Source: Methylotenera sp. (GTDB lineage: Bacteria > Pseudomonadota > Gammaproteobacteria > Burkholderiales > Burkholderiaceae_C). Taken from it: 64,000 nt of DNA. The notes under the pieces were generated by a model that was not told the origin of the DNA, searched no databases, and saw nothing but the letters and a program-made list of their open reading frames with translations. The DNA is taken from NCBI GenBank assembly GCA_021738245.1, contig JAIPCJ010000004.1, positions 1 through 64,000 of the forward strand, in the 5' to 3' direction. Shown piece by piece: positions 19,556 to 27,600 of the stretch. Within the stretch, counting starts at the first letter, position 1. Every line of letters begins with the position of its first letter. A program made the position numbers and the translations under genes.

Positions 19556-20869
19556 ATGCTCGAACCTACCGCGTTCTCCCTGGCGACCTTCTCGCGCCGC
19601 CGTCTGGTGACCTTGTCTGCCCTGTCCAGCTTGATGGCGCTGGGCGCTGCGCCGGCCCTGGCCCAGGTGCGCATCGACATCTCCGGCGTGGGGGGCTCGC
19701 GCATCCCGGTCGGCATCGTGGACTTCCGCGACGACGCCAAGGCCTCGACGCAACCCATCGCCGCCATCGTGCGGGCCGACCTGGAGCGCAGCGGCTTGTT
19801 CCGCAGCGTGGACACGCCGGCTGGCCTGAGCGAGACCAGCACGCCCGTCTGGGCCGACTGGCGTGCGCGGCAGGCCGATGCGCTCGCGGCGGGCTCCGTC
19901 ACCCGCCTCGCAGATGGCCGGCTGGACATCCGCTTCAAGCTCTGGGACGTCGTCAAAGGCAGCGAACTCGTGGGGCAGGCACAGGCCGTCCATCCGGACG
20001 ATGCTCGCCTGGCAGCGCACCGGATTGCCGACACCATCTACGAGAAGCTGACGGGCGAGAAGGGCGTGTTCGCCACCCGCATGGCCTACGTCACCAAGGC
20101 CGGCCCGCGCTACAGCCTGGTGGTCGCCGACGCGGACGGCGAGGGCGCCAAGGTCGCCCTGACCAGCCCCGAGCCCATCATCTCGCCGGCCTGGGCGCCC
20201 AATGGTCGTGAGCTGGCCTACGTCAGCTTCGAAAGCCGCAAGGCCACGGTCCGCATCCAGGACGTGCAGACCGGCCAGCGCCGCGTGCTGGCCGACTTCA
20301 AGGGCACCAACAGCGCGCCCGCGTGGTCGCCTGACGGTAGCCAGTTGGCGCTGAGCCTGTCGCGCGAGGGGGGCACGCAGCTCTTCGTCATCAACCGTGA
20401 CGGCTCGGGTCTGCGCCGGCTGACGCAGAGTGGCGCCATCGACACCGAAGCCTGCTATGCGCCGGACGGCAGCAAGATCTACTTCGTCAGCGACCGTGGC
20501 GGCGGCCCGCAGATCTACCGCATGCCCGCCGGTGGCGGCGCGGCTGAGCGCGTGACCTTCAGCGGCAACTACAACATCAGCCCGGCCATCAGTCCCGATG
20601 GCCGCACGATGGCCTACATCACGCGCACGGGCGGCGCCTTCCGACTGTCGGTCATGGATCTCGGCACCGGGCAGTCGCAGCAGATCAGCGAGACGAACGA
20701 CGACGAGAGCCCGGCCTTCTCGCCCAACGGTCGGCTGATCGTCTATGCGACGCGCGCGGGCGGCAAGGAGGTCCTGATGACCACCACGCTCGACGGCAAA
20801 TTCAAGACGCCACTTCTTGTCACCCTGGTTGAGGTTCGCGAACCGACCTGGGGCCCTTTTACACGCTAG
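19556..20869 (+). CDS. tolB: Tol-Pal system protein TolB
   Basis: A 437-residue periplasmic protein with a signal peptide (hydrophobic core VTLSALSSLMALGAAPALAQ), an N-terminal alpha/beta domain and a C-terminal six-blade beta-propeller with repeated segments such as SPEPIISPAWAPNGRELAYVS and SDRGGGPQIYRM. TolB contacts Pal and the OmpA-type network and helps outer-membrane constriction during division. It is followed by pal and cpoB in the normal order. TolQ, TolR and TolA are not upstream here, where rng and maf precede instead, so the tol cluster is split in this genome. The ATG at 19556 gives the proper signal peptide. Confidence 0.96.
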   Translation: MLEPTAFSLATFSRRRLVTLSALSSLMALGAAPALAQVRIDISGVGGSRIPVGIVDFRDDAKASTQPIAAIVRADLERSGLFRSVDTPAGLSETSTPVWADWRARQADALAAGSVTRLADGRLDIRFKLWDVVKGSELVGQAQAVHPDDARLAAHRIADTIYEKLTGEKGVFATRMAYVTKAGPRYSLVVADADGEGAKVALTSPEPIISPAWAPNGRELAYVSFESRKATVRIQDVQTGQRRVLADFKGTNSAPAWSPDGSQLALSLSREGGTQLFVINRDGSGLRRLTQSGAIDTEACYAPDGSKIYFVSDRGGGPQIYRMPAGGGAAERVTFSGNYNISPAISPDGRTMAYITRTGGAFRLSVMDLGTGQSQQISETNDDESPAFSPNGRLIVYATRAGGKEVLMTTTLDGKFKTPLLVTLVEVREPTWGPFTR

Positions 20870-20974
20870 TAACTTGACAGTGCGGACGTTGTTGGACAAT
20901 GCAGCGCCCGCGCCGCCGATGGTGACGTGAGTCCAAACTCTTTCCTGCCCCCGTCCGTTGTGGAGAACATTCGA

Positions 20975-21505
20975 ATGAACCTGACCCGCTTTGCGCTCAC
21001 CCTGACCGCTGCCGCCGTGCTCGCCGGCTGCGCTTCCAACGTCAAGTTGGATGATCCCGCGCCGGTCAAGACCGCTGAGGCCAAGCCCGCCGTCACGGCC
21101 CCGGCCCAGCCCGCACAGCCTGCCCAGACCGCCGTGCCGACGGTGGACCTGTTCGCTCAGTACACCCAGCAAGTGCAGGACAAGCGCGTCGTCTACTTCG
21201 ATTTCGACAGCGACGTCGTCAAGGAAGAGTACCGTCCCCTGATCGACCTGCACGCCAAGCGCCTGAACGCCAACAAGAAGGCCGCCCTGAACCTGGAAGG
21301 CCACACCGACGAGCGCGGCGGCCGCGAGTACAACCTGGCCCTGGGCCAGCGTCGCGCCGAAGCCGTGGCCAAGTCGCTCACGCTGCTGGGCGTGGCCGCC
21401 AACCAGGTCGAGGCGGTGAGCTTCGGCAAGGAGCGTCCGGCCGCTCAGGGCACGGGTGAAGAAGTCTGGGCCAAGAACCGTCGCGTCGAGCTCAAGGACA
21501 AGTGA
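20975..21505 (+). CDS. pal: Peptidoglycan-associated lipoprotein Pal
   Basis: A 176-residue lipoprotein. The signal ends in the lipobox VLAGC with the lipidated Cys at residue 19. An Ala/Pro-rich linker (residues ~30-55) precedes the OmpA-like peptidoglycan-binding domain, with VVYFDFDSDVVK and NLEGHTDERGGREYNLALGQ. Pal tethers the outer membrane to peptidoglycan and binds TolB. The ATG at 20975 is the only start that gives a lipoprotein signal. There are 105 bases after tolB, and cpoB follows directly. Confidence 0.97.
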   Translation: MNLTRFALTLTAAAVLAGCASNVKLDDPAPVKTAEAKPAVTAPAQPAQPAQTAVPTVDLFAQYTQQVQDKRVVYFDFDSDVVKEEYRPLIDLHAKRLNANKKAALNLEGHTDERGGREYNLALGQRRAEAVAKSLTLLGVAANQVEAVSFGKERPAAQGTGEEVWAKNRRVELKDK

Positions 21506-21510
21506 TCCCC

Positions 21511-22290
21511 ATGCGCGCTCTGCGACTGACGCTCACGGCCCTGGCCGTGGGTGCGGCCTTCATGCAGCCCGCGCGGGCGGGCCTCTTCGAAGACGATGAG
21601 GCCCGCAAGGCGATTCTTGAGCTGCGCAACAAGGTCCAGGCCAACGAGGACGCTGCCAAGCAGCGTGCCGATCAGCTCAATGCGCTCATCCAGGAGCAAC
21701 TGCAGCCGCTGCGCCGCAGCCTGCTCGACCTCAACGGCCAGATCGATGCGCTGCGTGGCGAGATCGCGAAGCTGCGTGGGCAAAACGAGCAACTGGCCCG
21801 CGACCTGGCCGATACGCAGCGCAAGCTGACCGATCAGTCGCAGTCCGTGGAAGCGCGCTTGAAGCCGCTGGAACCGCAGAAGGTCAGCCTCGACGGACGC
21901 GAGTTCCAGGTCAGCCCGGATGAACGCAACCAGTACGAGGCGGCTATCGGCCTGGTGCGCCGCGGCGAGTTCGCGGATGCGGTAGCAGCGCTCAACGCCT
22001 TCCTGAAGCGCTACTCGGCCAGCGGCTACACCGACTCGGTGCGCTTCTGGCTGGGCAACGCCCAGTACGGCAAGCGCGACTACAAGGACGCCATCGCGAC
22101 CTTCAAAGCCTTCATCGCTGGCAACCCCGATCACCCGCGGGCTGCCGAGGCTCTGCTCGCGCTGGCCAACTGCCAGATCGAGTTGAAGGACAACAAGTCG
22201 GCCCGTCGCAGCCTGGAAGACCTGATCAAGGCCTACCCCTCGACCGAGGCCGCGCAAGCCGCCAAGGAACGCCTGCGCGCGATCAAGTGA
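21511..22290 (+). CDS. cpoB: Cell division coordinator CpoB (YbgF)
   Basis: A protein of about 259 residues with a signal peptide (MRALRLTLTALAVGAAFMQPARA), an N-terminal coiled coil (residues ~30-120, rich in Leu/Gln/Arg heptads) and C-terminal TPR repeats (for example YTDSVRFWLGNAQYGKRDYKDAIATF split over two helices). CpoB links Tol-Pal constriction to PBP1B septal synthesis. A GTG at 21502 overlapping the pal stop is an alternative start. Its TGA overlaps the ATG of the next gene by one base. Confidence 0.94.
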   Translation: MRALRLTLTALAVGAAFMQPARAGLFEDDEARKAILELRNKVQANEDAAKQRADQLNALIQEQLQPLRRSLLDLNGQIDALRGEIAKLRGQNEQLARDLADTQRKLTDQSQSVEARLKPLEPQKVSLDGREFQVSPDERNQYEAAIGLVRRGEFADAVAALNAFLKRYSASGYTDSVRFWLGNAQYGKRDYKDAIATFKAFIAGNPDHPRAAEALLALANCQIELKDNKSARRSLEDLIKAYPSTEAAQAAKERLRAIK

Positions 22291-23072
22291 TGCTGGATCA
22301 GCAAGACGCTGATCTGGAGCGCCGCTTCGGAGGTCTGCGTCGCCTGCATGGTGACGCGGCCTACGGCCATCTGCGCCGCGCGCACGTCGCGGTGGTGGGG
22401 CTGGGCGGCGTCGGCTCTTGGGCCGTCGAGGCCCTGGCCCGCAGTGGCGTGGCGGCCCTGACGCTGATCGACCTCGATCAGGTTTCCGAATCCAACATCA
22501 ACCGCCAGATCCAAGCCTTGGGATCGACCGTCGGCATGGCCAAGGCGGAAGCATTGCGCCTGCGCATTGCCGACATCCATCCGGGTTGTGCCGTGCGGGT
22601 CATCGAAGAATTCGTGGAGCCGGGCAACTGGCCCGCGCTGTTGGGCGAAGAGCGTGTCGATGGCCTGATCGACTGCTGCGACCAGGTGCGGGCCAAGGCT
22701 GTTCTGGCGGCTTGGTCGCGGGAGCAGGGCATCCCGTTCGTGACCGTCGGCGCCGCCGGCGGCAAACGCGAGCCGCATCGCGTGCAGGTCGACGACCTGA
22801 GCGAAACCACCCACGATCCGTTGCTGGCGGCCCTGCGTCAGCGGCTGCGCAAGCACCATGCGGCACCTCGGTCGGGCCGCATGGGGGTGGCCTGCGTTTA
22901 CTCACGCGAGCCGGTGCATTTGCCGCTGCAGACGGAGGGTGAGGCCTGCGAGGTGGACGGCAGCCTGAACTGCCACGGCTACGGGTCGAGCGTGGCCGTG
23001 ACAGCGACCTTTGGCTTCTGTGCCGCGGCCGAATGGCAGCGGCTTCACCTGGCCCGCGCCATTGGGCGCTGA
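22290..23072 (+). CDS. tcdA: tRNA threonylcarbamoyladenosine dehydratase TcdA (CsdL/YgdL)
   Basis: A 260-residue E1/ThiF-like ATP-dependent enzyme that cyclises t6A37 to ct6A in tRNAs. The nucleotide-binding AHVAVVGLGGVGSWAVEALA, the SNINRQIQALGSTVGMAKAE loop and DCCDQVRAKAVLAAW match TcdA. It starts with the ATG at 22290, one base into the cpoB stop codon, so it is co-translated with the tol genes, though no functional link is known. The next features are two tRNA-Lys genes; t6A-type modifications occur on such ANN-decoding tRNAs, which may be chance. Confidence 0.93.
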   Translation: MLDQQDADLERRFGGLRRLHGDAAYGHLRRAHVAVVGLGGVGSWAVEALARSGVAALTLIDLDQVSESNINRQIQALGSTVGMAKAEALRLRIADIHPGCAVRVIEEFVEPGNWPALLGEERVDGLIDCCDQVRAKAVLAAWSREQGIPFVTVGAAGGKREPHRVQVDDLSETTHDPLLAALRQRLRKHHAAPRSGRMGVACVYSREPVHLPLQTEGEACEVDGSLNCHGYGSSVAVTATFGFCAAAEWQRLHLARAIGR

Positions 23073-23098
23073 ACAAGCCAACAAATTCTCAAGAAAGC

Positions 23099-23128
23099 TT
23101 GCGCGGCTTCAGAAATACTGCCTATAAT
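23099..23128 (+). promoter_or_regulatory. Sigma-70-type promoter of tRNA-Lys(UUU)
   Basis: TTGCGC at 23099-23104 and a perfect TATAAT at 23123-23128 are separated by 18 bases. The tRNA starts 20 bases downstream of the -10 box. Confidence 0.7.
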
Positions 23129-23147
23129 GGCAGGCTCTGCTTGACGC

Positions 23148-23223
23148 GGGATGTTAGCTCAGTCGGTAGAGCAGCGGACTTTTAATCCGTTGGTCGCAGG
23201 TTCGAATCCTGCACATCCCACCA
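23148..23223 (+). tRNA. tRNA-Lys(UUU)
   Basis: A 76-base tRNA including encoded CCA. The acceptor GGGATGT pairs with ACATCCC, the D arm contains GCTCAGTCGGTAGAGC, the anticodon loop is CTTTTAA with anticodon TTT, and the T arm carries GGTTCGAATCC. It reads AAA/AAG. It is preceded by its own promoter. Confidence 0.96.
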
Positions 23224-23248
23224 GAATTTGGATCTTGTTTCTTGAAAC

Positions 23249-23278
23249 TTGATCCGGCGTCTGAAAAGGCGCTATAAT
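23249..23278 (+). promoter_or_regulatory. Sigma-70-type promoter of tRNA-Lys(CUU)
   Basis: TTGATC at 23249-23254 and TATAAT at 23273-23278, spacing 18 bases. This second tRNA therefore has its own promoter rather than depending on the upstream tRNA. Confidence 0.7.
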
Positions 23279-23311
23279 AATTGGCTCAGCAAGATACTCT
23301 GGCTGAATCAA

Positions 23312-23387
23312 GGGCTCTTAGCTCAGTTGGTAGAGCAGCGGACTCTTAATCCGTTGGTCGTAGGTTCGAATCCTACAGGGCCCACCA
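23312..23387 (+). tRNA. tRNA-Lys(CUU), integration site of the mobile element
   Basis: A 76-base tRNA including CCA. The acceptor GGGCTCT pairs with AGGGCCC (one wobble), and the anticodon loop CTCTTAA has anticodon CTT. Its last 47 bases belong to the 48-bp direct repeat (23341-23388) repeated at 40053-40100, so the element regenerated the 3' half on insertion and the gene remains intact. The D arm and upstream part are host DNA. Confidence 0.96.
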
Positions 23388-23388
23388 A
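23341..23388 (+). repeat. Left attachment repeat (attL)
   Basis: 48 bases from the anticodon loop to one base after CCA, identical to 40053-40100. Similarity continues imperfectly for about 55 more bases on the right side of both copies, including a complete terminator hairpin. Confidence 0.93.
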
Positions 23389-23406
23389 GTTTTCTCTTGT
23401 GAATCA

Positions 23407-23441
23407 AGCACTTAGCGCCAAGCAGGCCTAAGTGCTTTTTT
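23407..23441 (+). terminator. Rho-independent terminator after tRNA-Lys(CUU), element copy
   Basis: The stem AGCACTTAG/CTAAGTGCT (9 bp, extended by GCC/GGC inside) is followed by six T. A near-identical hairpin stands at the other end of the element (40118-40151), so the element carries a spare terminator for the tRNA gene. Confidence 0.85.
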
Positions 23442-23609
23442 CATTCCTGATCGTCTGTAGGCGCCGGTGTATGCGTGGCGCCACAAACCACATTCAGAAG
23501 TCGGCCTACATCATCACGCTTGTGTTGCAGCGCAGCGGCCCTCAAAATCATTGCATCAGCTGGGGCGTAGACCCCGGGTCGGCCAAGGACAGGCCGTACG
23601 GAGAGAAAC

Positions 23610-23831
23610 ATGGCAACGCACGGATCAGTTTTCTTCGCCTCCGGCACTGTGGCTGGAGAGCGCCCTATGAGCGTTTTCGGCACGCGTCAGCCGGCCGAGC
23701 CGTTGGTGCGCGAGGTTGTGCGCTTCGCACCTGCAGCCGACCAGTACAAGGCACTTGAGCGTGCAAGCCAGCGTCTCGCGGATGGCCGTAGGGTCTTTGA
23801 GGACTCCGTGCAGGACGCGGCCGGTGAGTAA
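23610..23831 (+). CDS. Small protein preceding the SDH-type protease
   Basis: A 73-residue protein that I do not recognise, or 54 residues if it starts at the ATG at 23667. Both starts have a GGAGAG a few bases upstream. It is soluble, with a C-terminal amphipathic region (QYKALERASQRLADGRRVFE). Its TAA at 23829-23831 lies inside the beginning of the protease gene, whose GTG start is at 23824, so the two are translationally coupled and probably act together, perhaps as adaptor or substrate and protease. That is inference from gene arrangement. Confidence 0.55.
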   Translation: MATHGSVFFASGTVAGERPMSVFGTRQPAEPLVREVVRFAPAADQYKALERASQRLADGRRVFEDSVQDAAGE

Positions 23832-24654
23832 CTGCTTCCCCCGAGGCACTGATCTCCCTGCGCAATCGCCGCTCTTCTGGGTAACCCACAAAGACAGGTA
23901 CCTTCGGCAGCTCCTGATCAAGGACATTGAGGCCGACACCAGCCGCTCCCTGGTCGTCTACTTCGCTGACTGCAACGTGGCAGGCGCGCAGCTGGACGGT
24001 AACGACGATGTCTATGTCGCTGAGCTGCTGAACGCTTGCCCGAAGGGTGGGCCGGTGGATTTGCTGCTGGAGACGAACGGCGGGCTTACCGACGCTACTG
24101 AGAAAATCTGTGCTGTGCTTCGGGCGGCTACTAGTGATCTCCGCGTTATCGTGCCTCGGCGAGCCAAGAGTAACGGCACGGTCATCGCTATGTGCGGCAA
24201 GACCATCGTCATGGGTATGGAGTCTGAACTCGGCCCCATCGACCCGTCTATCAATGGCGTGCCGGTTGAGTTTGTGCTGAACGCACCTCCGGGCACCATG
24301 TCGGTCATCGACCTTCAGGTGGCGGAAACCGCCCGCAAGCAAACTCAGAAGCTGGCTTCAGACTTGCTGTCCACCGGCATGCTCAAGGGCACCGCGCCGG
24401 ACGAAATCACGGCGCTCGTCAACAAGATCGCGACGCGTGATAAGTACCACTCGCACGGCTCTGTGATCGACGCCAGCGAAGCGGCAAGCCTCGGACTCCA
24501 CGTTACCAATCTTGGCCAAGACGATCCTTTGTGGCGCAAGGTTGGGCTGCTGCGCGCCATGTACCAAGTTGACTGCGCGAACTACGGCTACGCAAAGATC
24601 TTCGAAGGCACGCGCGTAAGCCTGGTTGTTGCAGCGCCTCCCGCCAAGCCCTAA
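23824..24654 (+). CDS. SDH-family Clp-fold serine protease
   Basis: A 276-residue protein starting at GTG 23824. It matches the ClpP/crotonase-fold family called SDH protease (serine dehydrogenase proteinase): VDLLLETNGGLTDATEKI (~79-96), then VIVPRRAKSNGTVIAMCG with the nucleophile Ser116 in the S-x-G-T elbow, and IVMGMESELGPIDPS, the family's GPIDP turn. There is no signal peptide or membrane helix, so it is cytoplasmic. It lies at the tip of the mobile element, reads against the phage-type operon and meets it tail to tail (stops four bases apart). Base composition is less GC-rich than its neighbours. Its role is unknown; an anti-phage or host-manipulation cargo is plausible but unproven. 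Confidence 0.75.
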   Translation: MSNCFPRGTDLPAQSPLFWVTHKDRYLRQLLIKDIEADTSRSLVVYFADCNVAGAQLDGNDDVYVAELLNACPKGGPVDLLLETNGGLTDATEKICAVLRAATSDLRVIVPRRAKSNGTVIAMCGKTIVMGMESELGPIDPSINGVPVEFVLNAPPGTMSVIDLQVAETARKQTQKLASDLLSTGMLKGTAPDEITALVNKIATRDKYHSHGSVIDASEAASLGLHVTNLGQDDPLWRKVGLLRAMYQVDCANYGYAKIFEGTRVSLVVAAPPAKP

Positions 24655-24657
24655 GGA

Positions 24658-27600
24658 TCACTCCTTCGGCGGCGGCCCCATCAGCACCGCCGAGATAGGC
24701 GCATTGCCCTCGCTCCAGGCCACCCAGCCCTTGTAGGAGCGCACAGCCTGGGCCGAGGGGATGCCGAACACATCGCCCAGCAGCCGCACCACCGCGGCCA
24801 CCGCGGGCTCGTCCACCTCGCCCTGGTGGATCTGCTGCGCCGCCTTGCCCACGTCGGTCACGATGCGGCCCACCGGCGGGCCGGCGTAGGGGTAGCCGCC
24901 CACCAGCCCGGACAGCTCGCGCACGCCCACCACCAGGCCCAGCAGATAGCCCGCCTGCCACTCCAGCACCTTCTTGGCCCACTTCTCGGGGTCGTCTGAG
25001 CCACCACCGCGCAGCAGCTCGGTGAGGGCCGCCGGCACGATCGCAGGGATCACCGACAGCAGCGCCATGTCCGCCAGCCAGCCGGCCACCGCCTTGGGGT
25101 TGCGGAAGTCGGTGGCCGCGGTGCGCTCGGCGGTGAGGTTCAGCGTCACGCTGAAGTAGCTGTAAAACTGGGTGAGCATCGGGTGCTTGCGCTGGATCTC
25201 GGCCAGATCCTTGGTCTGCCCGCCGCCCTGGCTGCTGATCACCGCCTGGTCAGCCTGGGCCACCGCCGTGGCCTCGTCCATGCCCTGTGCCAGCGCCTGC
25301 TCGTAGCGCCCGATCCAGGTGGGCACGTCGGCAATCTGCTGGCACTTCGTCGTGAGATAGAACAGGCCGGCGTCAATCACCTGGCTCGTCTTGCTCTGGC
25401 CCTGCACCCGGCCGGCGATCTCGCGCAGCTCGCGGTTAAAGGTCTTCGCGCGCAGCCGCATGAAATCGGACTTCTCGCTGATCCACGTCATGGAGCTTTC
25501 CATGCGCGCCGCGTCACCGCCCCAGCGGGCCAGGCCGCGCAGCACCGGCGCCGCGCCGATGCGCACCATGCTCTGGGTGATGCCGAAGGGCTGCATCAGG
25601 GCGGTGGTGAACGACAGGCCCATGGTCGCCCGGCTCACGTTGGCGCGCAGCTTCATGAGGGCTTGGTCGATGGCCGTGCCGCTTACCACGTCGGCGGTGG
25701 CGATGCCCTGCAGATCGTCCTTCAGGGTGCGGATCACCGCGGGCCCGTAGTGCTCGCGGATGGCGCCGTCGATCAGCTTGTTTCCCAGCAGCCGGTTGGC
25801 GTCGGACAGCCACTCCTGCCAGGCCAGGTTATGCACCACCTCATTGACGTGCTGGGTGATCACGCCCAGATCCTTGCGAAGCGGCCGGTCCTTCACCATC
25901 TCGGCGCGGGCCTTGGTGAAGCCGCGGCGCGTCGTCGCGCGGACGTAGGCACCGGAAAGCATGTCCTTCGCCACCTGGGCCGCGTCGTGGCTCTCGGCCT
26001 TGGCCGATCGCGCGGTGTCGTACTTGGCGGGGTAGTACCCGCCTCGCATGGGCACCTGCGTGCCATCGCTGGCCGTGGCCACCCAGGGCGAGGCCTCCAC
26101 CTTGTCCTCGGACACGCCCGAGACGCGGAGCTGCTGGGCCTGGATCTCGGGCCAGAAGCTGTCGATGTACTCGTGCACGTCGTTCACAAACTGCAGTTCC
26201 ACCGGCGACAGCGTGCGCACGATGGCATCCACCTGGGCCTGCGTCCAGCGGTCGCCGTCGAGCAGGCGCTGGCGGTTGCCCTCGTTGCCCCAGTTCAGCG
26301 CGACCGACAGGCGGCCGGCCCGGGTGAGGCTGGCGCCGATCTCGGGGATGAACACCTTCGCGCCCGTCGTGCCGCCCTTCAGCGCCATGATCGGCTTGTA
26401 GATCTCGGCCAGCTTCAGCGTGGCCTTCTCGATCATCACCTGCTCGCGCGTGCCGGCGTCGTTCATCGGCCGCACCAGGGCAGACCAAAGCGGCCCGGCG
26501 TCCTTGCCGCCGTCCATCTGGTGCACCAGGCTGCTCAGCTTGCGGTGAGCCGCGGCCATGCCCTCCAGCCAGGGCTTCACGCCTCGCTCACCCTCCAGGG
26601 CCACGGGCCGCTTGGCGCCACCGTTGGCCACGATGCTGCCGGCGATGGTCTCCACCGTCTCGGCAAACGTGCGCGCGTCGCGCTGGGTGAGCAGCCGCTC
26701 CTTGAGCCGGCCGAGGTGCTCGATATTGCGAACGGTATCGAGTAGGCCGCGCAGCTCCTCCACCGTCATGTCCTTGAAGCTGGTACGCGCGGCCTCGTTC
26801 AGCAGCCGCTCGTCGACGGCCGGCGCAAACCCTTGCTCCTCCTGCGATGCCACCCAGGCGGCGAGGCTCTTGCGCTTGTCGATGGCCTTGAGGCTCTGGC
26901 CGGTGCGCAGGTCCACCCGCTCCAGCAGTTGGTCGATCTGGTCGGCGTACTCGGGCCCAATGGCCTTGCGCGTGGCCGCGCTGTCGAACTTGCCCAGGTA
27001 GTCGACGGCGCGCTCCACCTCGGCCAGCGTGGCGGCCGTGGTCTTGGCCAGCATGTGCTGCAGGGTCTGCTCTCGCTTCGCGCTGGCTGCGGTGGCCAGG
27101 TCGCCTTTCTTGAACGCTGCGGCGGCCTGGCGGCCCGCACGGGCCTCGGCCGCGGTGAACTGCCCCGGGCGCAGCTCGCGCACCTTGCGGCGGGCGATAG
27201 CGGCCTCGGCGAACTCGCGCGCGGCGCGGTTGGCGATCTGCACGCCACCGACGGCGCGGGCCAGCGCATTGGCCTCGGTGCTCAGCACCCGGGCCCGCGC
27301 GTCGTTCGCGATGGCGGCATGCGCGGCGCGCTCCAGCGCGGCGGGGTCGTAGAGCTCACCGTGGCGCTCCAACATGAGCTGATCGGTGCGGGCCTCGATC
27401 ACGTCGGCCGGCTTGTCGAGAGTGGCGAGGAGCTTCACCAGCTCGTCACCCGAGCTGAGCCCATAGGCCTCGGCCACCAGATCGGCCGGCATCGCGTTGG
27501 GGTCGTTGGTCGCCACGCCGTGCGGCAGGCGCTCCACCAGCTCGGGATGCGTCTCCTTGATCTCGGGCAGCGACAGGCGCACCGGCTGGCCGTCCTCGGT

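Noticed and set aside
18014-21304. 1096-residue open frame on the minus strand across rng, tolB and pal
   Set aside because: It is antisense to three well-recognised genes, has low-complexity His/Gln/Arg/Ala composition and arises from high GC in the third codon positions.
23432-23758. 108-residue plus-strand frame and 80-residue minus-strand frame at the left end of the element
   Set aside because: Both overlap the terminator or the better-supported small gene, lack ribosome-binding sites and have no protein-like composition.
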